From NCBI RefSeq assembly GCF_000731675.1, contig NZ_JMIT01000001.1, forward strand, positions 2,479,714-2,543,713: 64,000 bases of DNA, read 5' to 3'. Position numbers and translations under genes: made by a program. The stretch is from Pseudomonas capeferrum (GTDB lineage Bacteria > Pseudomonadota > Gammaproteobacteria > Pseudomonadales > Pseudomonadaceae). Below are positions 10,260 through 18,149 of the stretch, piece by piece (position 1 is the first letter of the stretch; every line of letters starts with the position of its first letter). The notes below the pieces were generated by a model that was not told the origin of the DNA, searched no databases, and saw only the letters and a program-made list of their open reading frames with translations.

Positions 10260-11204
10260 ATGAGCAACATCTTCACCGGCACCATCCCCGCACTGATGAC
10301 CCCGTGCACCCCCGAGCGCAAGCCCGATTATGACGCCCTGGTGCGCAAAGGCCGCGAACTGATCGAAGCCGGCATGAGCGCCGTGGTGTATTGCGGCTCC
10401 ATGGGCGACTGGCCGCTGCTCACCGAGGCAGAGCGCCAGGAGGGGGTGGCACGCCTGGTAGCGGCCGGCATCCCGACCATCGTCGGCACCGGTGCGGTCA
10501 ACTCCCGCGAAGCCGTGGCCCATGCCGCCCATGCTGCTAAGGTTGGCGCCCAGGGGTTGATGGTGATCCCCCGTGTGCTGTCCCGTGGTGCGTCGGCAGT
10601 GGCCCAGAAGGCCCACTTCAAGGCCATCCTCGATGCCGCCCCGCAGCTGCCGGCGGTGATCTACAACAGCCCGTACTACGGGTTCGCGACCCGCGCCGAC
10701 CTGTTTTTCGAACTGCGCCGCGAGCACCCCAACCTGATCGGCTTCAAGGAGTTCGGCGGCGCTGCGGATATGCGTTATGCCGCAGAGTTCATCACCGCCA
10801 AAGATGATGACGTCACCTTGATGGTGGGCGTCGATACCCAGGTGGTGCACGGGTTCGTCAACTGCAATGCCACCGGCGCCATCACCGGCATTGGCAATGC
10901 GCTGCCGCGCGAGGTGCTGCACCTGGTGGCGCTGGCCAAACGTGCAGCCCAGGGCGATGCCAAAGCGCGGCGCCTTGCCGGGGAACTGGAAGCGGCCCTG
11001 GCCGTGCTGTCGTCCTTCGATGAAGGCTGCGACCTGGTGCTGTACTACAAGCACCTGATGGTGCTCAACGGCAACCCGGAATACGCCCTGCACTTCAACG
11101 AAACCGATGCATTGACCGACGCCCAGCGCCGCTATGCCGAACAGCAGTACGCGCTGTTCCGCGCTTGGTACGCCGACTGGTCGGCGGCCAACAACGTGGA
11201 CTGA
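10260..11204 (+). CDS. DapA/NanA-family lyase, possibly 1-pyrroline-4-hydroxy-2-carboxylate deaminase
   Basis: This 314-residue TIM-barrel enzyme belongs to the dihydrodipicolinate synthase/N-acetylneuraminate lyase family. The Schiff-base lysine is K163 (IGFKEFGG), the catalytic tyrosine Y135 (YNSPYYGFATR), and the substrate carboxylate loop is YCGSMGDWP near residue 44. It is not the biosynthetic DapA: the GTTGE signature loop is replaced by GSMGDWP. The sequence reminds me strongly of the hydroxyproline-pathway deaminase of P. putida/P. aeruginosa (LhpC type), but no other hydroxyproline genes are nearby, so a related substrate is equally possible. ATG 10260 has a GAGGT ribosome site 8 bp upstream; it lies 37 bp after the MFS gene and is probably co-transcribed. 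Confidence 0.85.
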   Translation: MSNIFTGTIPALMTPCTPERKPDYDALVRKGRELIEAGMSAVVYCGSMGDWPLLTEAERQEGVARLVAAGIPTIVGTGAVNSREAVAHAAHAAKVGAQGLMVIPRVLSRGASAVAQKAHFKAILDAAPQLPAVIYNSPYYGFATRADLFFELRREHPNLIGFKEFGGAADMRYAAEFITAKDDDVTLMVGVDTQVVHGFVNCNATGAITGIGNALPREVLHLVALAKRAAQGDAKARRLAGELEAALAVLSSFDEGCDLVLYYKHLMVLNGNPEYALHFNETDALTDAQRRYAEQQYALFRAWYADWSAANNVD

Positions 11205-11332
11205 CAACGCGCAGCCATGCCCCCTTCCCCTGGGCAGGGGGGCAGTGTGCAAGATCTACCCTTGCGGCCAGCTTTCACGGGCATTACCTTGGCAGCAACC
11301 CTCGCCCTCCCGGACACCGCCAAGGACTTCAA

Positions 11333-12076
11333 ATGCCGTACCCCAGCGCGACCCAAGCGTTCAGACAGGGCGCCCACAGCGTCCTGCCGTTGACCTCCGG
11401 GGTCGTGCCGTTCGGCTTGATCACCGGGGTCACGGCCATCGGCATGGGCCTGTCGCCCGCCGATGCCATCGGCATGACCTTGCTGTTCTATTCAGGCTCG
11501 GCGCAAATGGTGGTGATGCAGTTGATGCAGAACAGCGCCCTGCCGGTAACCATGGTGGTCACGGCGCTGGTGATCAACCTCCGCTTCCTGATGTACAGCG
11601 CCAGCCTGGCCCCGCACCTTGGCCATATGCCACGGCGGCACAAGTGGCCGATGGCCTACCTGCTTTCGGACCAGTCCTTTGCCTTGTGTTCGTTGAAAAT
11701 GGCCTCGGGGGAACTGGGCCGTTTCGCCTTCCACTACTACGCCGGCACGGCCATTACCATGTGGTTCGGCTGGAACCTCTCGGTGCTGGCCGGCATATAC
11801 CTGGGCGCGGGCATCCCGGAAGACTGGTCCCTGGGCTTTGCCATCCCCTTGTCGTTCCTGGCGCTGCTGATCCCCAGCCTGCGCAGCCCGGCGACCATTG
11901 GCGCGGCATTGACCGGTGGTGTACTCGCCGTGCTGGCGGTAGACCTGCCCTATAACCTGGGCCTGTTGGCGGGTGCACTGGGCGGGATCATCGCCGGCCT
12001 GCTCCTCGAGCGCCTGCAAAAAGGCAGAACCGTGCAGCCTGTGGCTGATGAAAACCGCGAACAGGAAGCATCATGA
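11333..12076 (+). CDS. azlC: AzlC family branched-chain amino acid exporter, large subunit
   Basis: This is a 247-residue integral membrane protein of the AzlC/YgaZ family. The conserved beginning FRQGAHSVLPLTSGVVPFGL and the FYSGSAQMVVMQLM segment are characteristic. AzlCD/YgaZH pairs export valine or other branched-chain amino acids. ATG 11333 is preceded by AAGGA (11322-11326). The gene overlaps azlD by four bases (ATGA), so the two subunits are translationally coupled. Confidence 0.9.
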   Translation: MPYPSATQAFRQGAHSVLPLTSGVVPFGLITGVTAIGMGLSPADAIGMTLLFYSGSAQMVVMQLMQNSALPVTMVVTALVINLRFLMYSASLAPHLGHMPRRHKWPMAYLLSDQSFALCSLKMASGELGRFAFHYYAGTAITMWFGWNLSVLAGIYLGAGIPEDWSLGFAIPLSFLALLIPSLRSPATIGAALTGGVLAVLAVDLPYNLGLLAGALGGIIAGLLLERLQKGRTVQPVADENREQEAS

Positions 12077-12399
12077 GCGAAATGACCCCGTGGATGACCT
12101 TCCTGCTGATCGGCCTGGGCACCTTCGCGGTGCGCTTGTCGTTCATCGAGTTCTACGCCGTGCTGCGCATACCGCCGCTGTTTCGCCGCGCCCTGGCGTA
12201 TGTGCCGGCCAGCGTGCTGGCCGCACTGGTGCTGCCGGCCGTGGTGCTGCCTGACCGGCAGGCCGACTTCGACTGGCTGAACCCGCAGATACCGGCCGCG
12301 ATACTCGCGGGCCTGGTTGCCTGGCGCACGCGCAGCACGCTGCTGACGCTGGGCGTGGGCATGGGCGCGCTGTGGGCGTTGAAGCACTGGGGGCTGTAG
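12073..12399 (+). CDS. azlD: AzlD family branched-chain amino acid exporter, small subunit
   Basis: This 108-residue hydrophobic protein has about four membrane segments. It belongs to the AzlD/YgaH family, which works only with the AzlC partner; the conserved region is RRALAYVPASVLAALVLPAV. It starts inside the last codons of azlC (4-bp overlap). Confidence 0.9.
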   Translation: MSEMTPWMTFLLIGLGTFAVRLSFIEFYAVLRIPPLFRRALAYVPASVLAALVLPAVVLPDRQADFDWLNPQIPAAILAGLVAWRTRSTLLTLGVGMGALWALKHWGL

Positions 12400-12423
12400 G
12401 CTTTGGCGGAGGGTGTGAAGAAA

Positions 12424-12500
12424 TGGCGTCCCAGGCAGGAATTGAACCTGCAACCTTCCCCTTAGGAGGGGGATGCTCTATCCAATTGAGCTACTGAGAC
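12424..12500 (-). tRNA. tRNA-Arg(CCT)
   Basis: The 77-nt cloverleaf is read on the minus strand. The acceptor GTCTCAG pairs with CTGGGAC. The anticodon stem TCCCC/GGGGA holds loop CTCCTAA (anticodon CCT). The T-arm is GCAGG-TTCAATT-CCTGC, followed by a genomically encoded CCA. It decodes the rare AGG arginine codon. Confidence 0.96.
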
Positions 12501-12587
12501 GCAAACACCGGCAGTGAGCACTGCACGGTTGGACGGCCAGCATGTTAACCAGCATGCTGGCGTTTGTCATGCTGCAACAGGCCTTTT

Positions 12588-13217
12588 TCACGTAATCCTT
12601 TTCTGCGGGCCGGTGCCGGGCGCGTCTGGCCCGGCAATCACGCCTTCATCGTGCAGCAGTTTGAACAACCTGGTCACCGCCGCTTCGAGCGTGGTGGAGT
12701 TGTCCAACACATGCACTGACGGATCGGCGACCGCCTGCAGCCCGCTGTTACGTGCCAGGCGCTGCTCGATCTCTTGCGCGGTCTCCCGGCCTCTGGCAAG
12801 CAAGCGCTCGCGCAGCACCTGCGGTTTCACGTCGATGAGCACCGGCAGAAGGTCTGGGTAGCGCCGCCGCGCTTCGCTCAGGTAGGCCCGGGAACCGTTG
12901 ACCAGTACCGGCCTGCCCGCCTGCAGCCATTGATCGACCTGTAGCGGGATGCCGTAACCCAGGCCATTGGCGCGCCAGTGCATGGCGAAAGCACCTTGGG
13001 CACACAGCGCTTCGAACTGCTCGGCAGTGACGCCATGGGCAGCTTCACCCTTGGCTTCGGCCGAACGGGTGATGACGCGACGGGCGATTTGCACCCCGGC
13101 TGCAACAAGTTGTTCGCGCGCGGCATCGATCAGGGAATCTTTCCCGGAACCCGAGGGTCCTATGAGAAATATCAGCCGGCCTGTCGCTGATCGACGAGCG
13201 CTTGCGTCATGTTGCAT
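12588..13217 (-). CDS. phnN: Ribose 1,5-bisphosphate phosphokinase
   Basis: This 209-residue P-loop kinase of the guanylate-kinase fold has Walker A GPSGSGKDSL near residue 20. PhnN converts ribose 1,5-bisphosphate to 5-phosphoribosyl 1-diphosphate (PRPP). The alpha-ribosyl substrate comes from C-P lyase, or the enzyme serves as a PRPP source. No other phn genes are in the window. ATG 13217 is chosen; GTG 13223 is in frame two codons earlier. It is read toward tRNA-Arg(CCT). A guanylate-kinase paralogue is the alternative, but the N-terminus and length fit PhnN. Confidence 0.85.
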   Translation of the reverse strand: MQHDASARRSATGRLIFLIGPSGSGKDSLIDAAREQLVAAGVQIARRVITRSAEAKGEAAHGVTAEQFEALCAQGAFAMHWRANGLGYGIPLQVDQWLQAGRPVLVNGSRAYLSEARRRYPDLLPVLIDVKPQVLRERLLARGRETAQEIEQRLARNSGLQAVADPSVHVLDNSTTLEAAVTRLFKLLHDEGVIAGPDAPGTGPQKRIT

Positions 13218-13565
13218 AGCCACTATGCTCTAAGGAAGGAAACCCGCGCATTCTAGGTGTTTTCTTGGCCTTTTGCTGCGTTTTACCAGTTTTTGACGGC
13301 AGAAGAATGACGGCAGGGCAAGTTGGGGCAGGTAAAACTTTTCAAACCAGTGCTCATTTCTGATAATTGGTACTGGCATAAAGCCTTTATCCAGCTCACT
13401 ATTTGTCACAGAATTGACGCCAAGGAAACGGCGAGCATGAGGCAAGATGAGCATCCAATTTTCCATGTCGGTTGAACATTTTGTCGTCGTCACGGTCGTA
13501 CTTCCACCCCCGTGCGGCCAATTTGACAACCGCGTCCCCTGAACCAGAAAATCCGGTCAATTTAT
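13218..13565. promoter_or_regulatory. phnN-amrZ divergent intergenic region
   Basis: This 348-bp A/T-richer stretch between divergent phnN and amrZ contains, on the plus strand, AAACTT (13335-13340) and TCTGA (13359-13363) separated by 18 bp. That resembles the AlgU/RpoE promoter pattern (GAACTT-N16/17-TCTGA) with one mismatch and a slightly long spacer, about 200 bp upstream of amrZ. A minus-strand ORF here (13230-13529) has no credible protein features. Confidence 0.35.
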
Positions 13566-13892
13566 ATGCGCCCATTGAAACAGGCTATTTATTCGAGCCG
13601 CACTGCTGACAAGTTTGTCGTCCGCCTGCCAGACGGGATGCGTGAGCGCATTGCCGAGGTAGCGCGCAACCATCACCGCAGCATGAACTCCGAAATCATC
13701 GCGCGCCTGGAACAGAGCCTTATCCAGGAAGGTGCGTTGGGTGACGAGCTGAGCATGCGCCTGGACAGCCCTGAACTGTCCCTGCATGAGCGCGAGCTGC
13801 TGCAGCGCTTCCGCCAACTGTCGCACCGACAGCAGAACGCTCTGGTCGCCCTCATCGCTCACGATGTGGAAATGGCCGCAGACGCTTCCTGA
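13566..13892 (+). CDS. amrZ: Ribbon-helix-helix regulator of alginate, motility and c-di-GMP genes
   Basis: This 108-residue Arc-superfamily DNA-binding protein is almost co-linear with P. aeruginosa AmrZ/AlgZ. It has a flexible N-terminus (MRPLKQ...YSSRTADKF) and ribbon-helix-helix domain residues 17-60, with the DNA-contacting strand KFVVRLP and the helices [20 protein letters not shown]. The C-terminal tetramerisation tail ends in [15 protein letters not shown]. AmrZ controls exopolysaccharide, flagellar and diguanylate cyclase genes. The gene is monocistronic with its own terminator. Confidence 0.95.
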   Translation: MRPLKQAIYSSRTADKFVVRLPDGMRERIAEVARNHHRSMNSEIIARLEQSLIQEGALGDELSMRLDSPELSLHERELLQRFRQLSHRQQNALVALIAHDVEMAADAS

Positions 13893-13912
13893 CGTCAGCT
13901 TGCAATCGAGTA

Positions 13913-13941
13913 CAAAAAAGCCAGCGTAAGCTGGCTTTTTT
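13913..13941. terminator. Intrinsic terminator after amrZ
   Basis: AAAAAAGCCAGC / GCTGGCTTTTTT forms an A/T-flanked hairpin about 25 bp after the amrZ stop. A-tract and T-tract on both sides make it bidirectional, so it may also serve the convergent mgtE gene. Confidence 0.85.
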
Positions 13942-13944
13942 GGT

Positions 13945-13984
13945 TCTGCCTGTGGGAGCCGGGTTCACCCGCCCCCACACGCCA
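13945..13984. repeat. Single REP-like palindrome between amrZ and mgtE
   Basis: CTGTGGGAGCCGGGTTCACC and its imperfect complement CCCGCCCCCACA form a REP-type core between the convergent genes, just beyond the mgtE stop codon. Confidence 0.55.
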
Positions 13985-13988
13985 GGGT

Positions 13989-15431
13989 TCAGAGCAGGAA
14001 CAGCGTCGCCAGCCCGAGGAAGATGAAGAACCCGCCACTGTCGGTAACCGCAGTGATCATCACACTCGACCCCATCGCCGGATCGCGCCCCAGACGCGTC
14101 AGCGTCATCGGGATCAACACGCCCATCAGCGCGGCCAACAACAGGTTTAGCGTCATCGCCGCGGTCATCACCAGGCCCAGCGACCAGCTGTCATACAGCC
14201 AGAACGCCACCACACCAATCACACCGCCCCAGATCAGGCCGTTGAGCAGCGACACCGCCAGTTCCTTGCGCATCAACCGACTGGTATTGCCTGGCGACAC
14301 CTGGTCCAGCGCCATGGCGCGCACGATCATGGTGATGGTCTGATTACCCGAGTTACCCCCAATACCTGCCACGATCGGCATCAGCGCAGCCAGCGCCACC
14401 AGCTTCTCGATCGACCCCTCGAACAGGCCGATCACGCGCGAGGCCAGGAACGCCGTGATCAGGTTGATGGCCAGCCACGCCCAGCGGTTGCGCAGCGAAC
14501 GCCAGACCGAAGCGAAGATGTCTTCTTCTTCGCGCAGACCTGCCATGTTCAGCACTTCGCTCTCGCTCTCCTCACGGATCAGGTCGACCATTTCGTCGAT
14601 GGTCAGACGGCCGATCAAGCGATCGCTCTTGTCCACCACCGGGGCGGATACGAGGTCGTAACGCTCGAAGGCTTGAGCAGCGTCGTAGGCATCTTCATCG
14701 GGATGGAAGGACACAGGGTCGGTCGCCATGACCTCCGCCACCTTCTTGTCCGGGTCATTGACCAGTAGGCGCTTGATAGGCAGCACGCCCTTGAGGATGC
14801 CGTCATAGTCGACCACGAAGAGTTTGTCGGTGTGGTTCGGCAACTCTTTCAGGCGGCGCAGGTAACGCAACACGACTTCGAGGCTGACGTCTTCGCGGAT
14901 GGTGACCATCTCGAAGTCCATCAGCGCACCCACCTGCTCCTCGTCGTAGCTCAACGCCGAGCGCACACGCTCGCGTTGCTGGGCATCGAGGGTTTCCATC
15001 AACTCGTGAACGACGTCGCGCGGCAGCTCTGGCGCCAGGTCGGCGAGTTCGTCGGCGTCCATTTCCTTGGCAGCGGCGAGCAGTTCGTGATCGTCCATGT
15101 CGGCGATCAGCGACTGACGAACCGAATCGGAAACTTCAAGCAGGATGTCGCCGTCGCGGTCCGAGCGCACCAGCTGCCAGACCGTCAGGCGGTCTTCCAG
15201 GGGCAATGCTTCGAGGATGTAGGCGACGTCGGCGGGGTGCAGGTCATCGAGCTTGCGTTGCAGCTCGACCAGGTTCTGGCGGTGGACCAGGTTTTCCACC
15301 AGGTCGTGGTGAGCACCCTCCTGGCGGTGGGTGAGGTCTTCGACCACACGCTGACGCTGCAGCAGTTCGACCACCTGGGCCAGGCGATCCTGCAGGCTCT
15401 CTTGCGCTTTCTTTACTTCTACTTCAGTCAT
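13989..15431 (-). CDS. mgtE: Magnesium transporter MgtE
   Basis: This 480-residue MgtE-family Mg2+ channel has an N-terminal helical superhelix domain (~1-130), two CBS domains (~135-255) that sense Mg2+ and gate the pore, a plug helix, and a C-terminal membrane domain of five helices (~285-480). That domain includes the conserved pore segment GGNSGNQTITMIVRA. ATG 15431 (MTEVEVKKAQ) is preferred over an upstream in-frame start that would add an unsupported extension. Monocistronic. Confidence 0.93.
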   Translation of the reverse strand: MTEVEVKKAQESLQDRLAQVVELLQRQRVVEDLTHRQEGAHHDLVENLVHRQNLVELQRKLDDLHPADVAYILEALPLEDRLTVWQLVRSDRDGDILLEVSDSVRQSLIADMDDHELLAAAKEMDADELADLAPELPRDVVHELMETLDAQQRERVRSALSYDEEQVGALMDFEMVTIREDVSLEVVLRYLRRLKELPNHTDKLFVVDYDGILKGVLPIKRLLVNDPDKKVAEVMATDPVSFHPDEDAYDAAQAFERYDLVSAPVVDKSDRLIGRLTIDEMVDLIREESESEVLNMAGLREEEDIFASVWRSLRNRWAWLAINLITAFLASRVIGLFEGSIEKLVALAALMPIVAGIGGNSGNQTITMIVRAMALDQVSPGNTSRLMRKELAVSLLNGLIWGGVIGVVAFWLYDSWSLGLVMTAAMTLNLLLAALMGVLIPMTLTRLGRDPAMGSSVMITAVTDSGGFFIFLGLATLFLL

Positions 15432-15783
15432 AGGCGAGCTCCACTCCCAGCAGCGGAGCACGCCGGGGGAATCAATCGGTCAGATCTTTCTGTATGAAAC
15501 TTGTTAAGGAGTAACTACTGGGTAAGTCCATGGTGGTATTCCACAAGCCCCGGCGGGGCTGACGGGCGCAATCATACACTGCCTCGGCGGGCAGATCGCT
15601 TAAATTTTTGGCCAGAACAATCGTTTGCGAGATAAAGCTAGGACAACGCTCGAAGCTATCAGTGCGACGGCTGTACTGGATCAGGAAGCACATTTGTTTT
15701 CTTGGCAGGCGGCGCGCCAGCTTCTGGCGGCACCCCAGCGATTACAGAAAAGCTTAGTTGGACATCGCCGACAATTCAGCGAA
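15432..15783. other. Intergenic region upstream of mgtE
   Basis: This stretch between the mgtE start and the tRNA terminator presumably contains the mgtE promoter and leader. I see no convincing gene. A 73-codon minus-strand ORF (15472-15693) lacks any recognisable motif. I looked for, but could not identify by eye, an M-box or other Mg2+ riboswitch. Confidence 0.5.
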
Positions 15784-15820
15784 ACAGAAAAACAAAAAGC
15801 CCGCTTGAATAAGCGGGCTT
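15784..15820 (-). terminator. Terminator of the csrA-tRNA string
   Basis: On the minus strand, AAGCCCGCTT-ATTC-AAGCGGGCTT is followed by TTTGTTTTT. It sits 13 bp after the last tRNA-Arg(ACG), a textbook rho-independent terminator for the tRNA transcript. Confidence 0.9.
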
Positions 15821-15832
15821 CTTGTTTGTGTG

Positions 15833-15909
15833 TGGCGGACTCAGCAGGATTCGAACCTGCGACCGCTCGGTTCGTAGCCGAGTACTCTATCCAGCTGAGC
15901 TATGAGTCC
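15833..15909 (-). tRNA. tRNA-Arg(ACG), third in the string
   Basis: The 77-nt cloverleaf has acceptor GGACTCA/TGAGTCC, anticodon stem CTCGG/CCGAG with loop CTACGAA (ACG), T-arm GCAGG-TTCGAAT-CCTGC and an encoded CCA. The sequence is identical to the two following copies. ACG is the usual A34-to-inosine Arg tRNA reading CGU/CGC/CGA. Confidence 0.97.
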
Positions 15910-15982
15910 GCAATGGGTAGTTTTAGACCAGATTACCACTGGTTGTCTGAAGTAGCTTTGCAAGCAGAGCCACTTCAAAAAG

Positions 15983-16059
15983 TGGCGGACTCAGCAGGAT
16001 TCGAACCTGCGACCGCTCGGTTCGTAGCCGAGTACTCTATCCAGCTGAGCTATGAGTCC
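15983..16059 (-). tRNA. tRNA-Arg(ACG), second in the string
   Basis: Identical 77-nt copy of the ACG arginine tRNA, 150 bp from its neighbour. The 73-bp spacer is nearly identical to the next spacer, showing tandem duplication. Confidence 0.97.
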
Positions 16060-16131
16060 GCAATAGGTAGTTTTAGACCAGATTACCACTGGTTGTTTGA
16101 AGTAGCCTTGTAAGCAAAGCCACTTCAAAAG

Positions 16132-16208
16132 TGGCGGACTCAGCAGGATTCGAACCTGCGACCGCTCGGTTCGTAGCCGAGTACTCTATCCAGCTGAGCT
16201 ATGAGTCC
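16132..16208 (-). tRNA. tRNA-Arg(ACG), first in the string
   Basis: Identical 77-nt copy with anticodon ACG and encoded CCA. It lies 107 bp downstream of tRNA-Ser(GCT). The csrA-serV-argV type order is conserved with enteric bacteria. Confidence 0.97.
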
Positions 16209-16315
16209 GTGTCTTGCCGCGCATTATAGGCCGCTGAATCATTTTGGCAAGAACTTTTTTCGTTTGATTTCAACGACTTAGCGTTCTTACCGATTACAGC
16301 GCCCTAAGCGAATAA

Positions 16316-16406
16316 TGGCGGTGAAGGGGGGATTCGAACCCCCGATACCCTTATGAGGTATACTCCCTTAGCAGGGGAGCGCCTTCGGCCACTCGGCCAC
16401 CTCACC
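16316..16406 (-). tRNA. tRNA-Ser(GCT)
   Basis: This 91-nt class II tRNA has acceptor GGTGAGG/CTTCACC, anticodon stem CTCCC/GGGAG with loop CTGCTAA (GCT), a long variable arm (TATACCTCATAAGGGTATC), T-arm GGGGG-TTCGAAT-CCCCC and an encoded CCA. It reads AGC/AGU codons. It follows csrA in the same direction. Confidence 0.96.
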
Positions 16407-16452
16407 GCAACACGAGGCGAATATTAAAGAACCTCTTTCACCTTTGCAACCC

Positions 16453-16478
16453 TTTTTTTGAAAAAAACTTCAAAAAAA
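16453..16478 (-). terminator. A/T-only hairpin directly after the csrA stop codon
   Basis: TTTTTTTGAA and TTCAAAAAAA form a 10-bp stem with almost no G/C, with a 6-nt loop, abutting the csrA stop codon at 16479. It may be a weak terminator or an RNase E-type processing site between csrA mRNA and the tRNA part. Confidence 0.45.
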
Positions 16479-16667
16479 TTAAAGGCTTGGCTCTTCATCC
16501 TTCTCCTTCTTGATCCGCAGGTAGATTTCCTCGCGGTGAACAGCCACTTCTTTAGGGGCGCTGACGCCAATACGCACCTGGTTGCCTTTGACGCCAAGCA
16601 CCGTCACGGTGATCTCGCCGTCTCCAATGATCAGGCTCTCGGCGCACCGACGAGTCAGAATCAACAT
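16479..16667 (-). CDS. rsmA: Post-transcriptional regulator CsrA/RsmA
   Basis: This 62-residue CsrA-family homodimeric RNA-binding protein binds GGA motifs in mRNA leaders and is titrated by Rsm small RNAs of the GacS/GacA system. It starts MLILTRR and carries the core [20 protein letters not shown]; the RNA-contacting VHREEIY near residue 44 is intact. ATG 16667 follows an AAGGAG ribosome site. An upstream in-frame extension (MRKEKA) is only the SD region. The order alaS-lysC-csrA-tRNA-Ser-tRNA-Arg is typical of pseudomonads. Confidence 0.96.
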   Translation of the reverse strand: MLILTRRCAESLIIGDGEITVTVLGVKGNQVRIGVSAPKEVAVHREEIYLRIKKEKDEEPSL

Positions 16668-16830
16668 AGCTTTCTCCTTACGCATAACTTTCAGGGGTAA
16701 CAGTCTTGGGTATCAGGGCCTGGCCGTGGACGACGACCCAGGCCCTGGTTGTTCGCCACGCAGGGCAAGCGCCTGCCTGGCGAGCAGAAACGCGAAGGGC
16801 GCGGCAAGCCGCGCCCTTCCAGGCAGCGCC

Positions 16831-17325
16831 TTACTCGCCCTGTCGGGCAGGAGCGTCGAGCTCGAACGCGGTGTGCAGCGCGCGTACGGCCAGCTCCAGG
16901 TACTTCTCTTCGATCACTACCGACACCTTGATCTCGGAGGTGGAGATCATCTGGATGTTGATGCTCTCCTTGGCCAGGGCTTCGAACATGCGGCTGGCAA
17001 CGCCGGCGTGTGAGCGCATGCCAACGCCAACGATCGAGACCTTGGCGATCTTGATGTCGCCGATCACTTCACGGGCACCGATTTCGCGGGCGGTGTTTTC
17101 CAGCACGCTTTGCGCCTTCTCGTACTCGTTGCGGTGTACGGTGAAGGTGAAGTCGGTGGTGTTATCGTGCGCAACGTTCTGCACGATCATGTCGACTTCG
17201 ATGTTCGAGGCGCTGATCGGGCCGAGGATCTTGAAGGCCACGCCCGGGGTGTCCGGCACGCCGCGAATGGTCAGCTTGGCTTCATCACGGTTGAAGGCGA
17301 TACCGGAAATGATCGGCTGTTCCAT
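16831..17325 (-). CDS. Predicted internal translation start: aspartokinase beta subunit
   Basis: In-frame start ATG 17325 within lysC is preceded by GAAGAGGAATCC, a strong ribosome site at good spacing. The product is the regulatory ACT-ACT half (164 aa). Class-II aspartokinases are alpha2beta2 with the beta chain made this way. This is a nested product of the same gene, not an additional locus; the evidence is the SD/start pair and family precedent. Confidence 0.55.
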   Translation of the reverse strand: MEQPIISGIAFNRDEAKLTIRGVPDTPGVAFKILGPISASNIEVDMIVQNVAHDNTTDFTFTVHRNEYEKAQSVLENTAREIGAREVIGDIKIAKVSIVGVGMRSHAGVASRMFEALAKESINIQMISTSEIKVSVVIEEKYLELAVRALHTAFELDAPARQGE

Positions 17326-18066
17326 GGATTCCTCTTCATCAATGGTAATGAGGGTACCTGGACCCTCCTTGAAGCTGTGCAGCACGCGCAGCGGGACGTT
17401 GTACTTGCCGGCGAACTCCACCGAACGGATCTGCAGCACCTTGGAGCCGAGGCTGGCCATTTCCAGCATCTCTTCGAAGGTGATCTTCTCCAGGCGCTGC
17501 GCCTGCGGCACAACGCGCGGGTCAGTGGTGTAGACGCCATCGACGTCGGTGTAGATCTGGCACTCATCGGCCTTGAGCGCCGCCGCCAGGGCCACGCCGG
17601 TGGTGTCGGAGCCACCACGGCCGAGGGTGGTGATGCTGCCGTGCTCGTCGACGCCCTGGAAGCCTGCAACCACGACCACGCGCCCTTCCTTGAGGTCGTT
17701 ACGAATCTTCTGGTCGTCGATCTGCAGGATGCGCGCCTTGTTGTGCGAGCTATCGGTCAGAATGCGTACCTGATTGCCGGTGTAGGACACCGCTGGCACA
17801 CCACGCTTGATCAAGGCCATGGTCAGCAGGGCAATGGTGACCTGCTCACCGGTCGACACGATCACGTCCAGCTCACGTGGAACCGGCTGATCGGTGATCT
17901 GCTTGGCCAGATCGATCAGGCGATTGGTTTCACCGCTCATGGCCGACAGCACAACCACCAGGTCGTCGCCTGCCTCACGGTGTTTCTTGACCTTTTCGGC
18001 TACCTGCTCGATCCGCTCGATGGAACCGACAGAGGTGCCGCCAAATTTCTGTACGATCAACGCCAT
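16831..18066 (-). CDS. lysC: Aspartate kinase
   Basis: This 411-residue aspartokinase phosphorylates aspartate as the first step toward lysine, threonine and methionine. The N-terminal amino acid kinase domain (1-~235) begins [14 protein letters not shown] and has the catalytic [14 protein letters not shown]. Two ACT domains (~265-400) bind inhibitory lysine/threonine. An in-frame ATG at 17325 (MEQPIISG) has an AGAGGA ribosome site 4-5 bp ahead, so a separate ~164-residue beta subunit consisting of the ACT pair is likely, as in Corynebacterium-type and Bacillus enzymes. It lies between alaS and csrA, same strand. Confidence 0.96.
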   Translation of the reverse strand: MALIVQKFGGTSVGSIERIEQVAEKVKKHREAGDDLVVVLSAMSGETNRLIDLAKQITDQPVPRELDVIVSTGEQVTIALLTMALIKRGVPAVSYTGNQVRILTDSSHNKARILQIDDQKIRNDLKEGRVVVVAGFQGVDEHGSITTLGRGGSDTTGVALAAALKADECQIYTDVDGVYTTDPRVVPQAQRLEKITFEEMLEMASLGSKVLQIRSVEFAGKYNVPLRVLHSFKEGPGTLITIDEEESMEQPIISGIAFNRDEAKLTIRGVPDTPGVAFKILGPISASNIEVDMIVQNVAHDNTTDFTFTVHRNEYEKAQSVLENTAREIGAREVIGDIKIAKVSIVGVGMRSHAGVASRMFEALAKESINIQMISTSEIKVSVVIEEKYLELAVRALHTAFELDAPARQGE

Positions 18067-18149
18067 TTCAATGGTGCCTCAGCCCATACAGGGCCCCAAA
18101 AAACAATCCAACATGAAGGGGCCGGCGACTACCCGCCGGCCCCCTCATC

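Larger units (their letters stand above)
15833..16208. repeat. Tandem ~150-bp tRNA-Arg repeat units
   Basis: Three tRNA-Arg(ACG) genes are spaced 150 and 149 bp apart. The two spacers (15910-15982 and 16060-16131) differ at only about five bases plus one missing A, so the unit is tRNA plus spacer and not the tRNA alone. Confidence 0.9.

Noticed and set aside
12424..12500. tRNA-Arg(CCT) as an attachment site of an integrated island
   Set aside because: No integrase, no direct repeat of the tRNA 3' end and no composition break was found nearby; phnN and amrZ look like resident genes.
13230..13529. 99-codon minus-strand ORF upstream of amrZ
   Set aside because: It lies in the amrZ/phnN control region, has irregular composition and no recognisable feature, and would overlap the amrZ promoter.
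15432..15783. Mg2+ riboswitch (M-box/mgtA type) upstream of mgtE
   Set aside because: I could not find a convincing conserved core by eye. MgtE is gated directly by Mg2+ through its CBS domains, so a riboswitch is not required.
15625..16113. 162-codon plus-strand ORF containing repeated ADSAGFEPATARF
   Set aside because: This is a translation of the antisense strand of the tRNA-Arg repeats, a known false-positive peptide in bacterial annotations.
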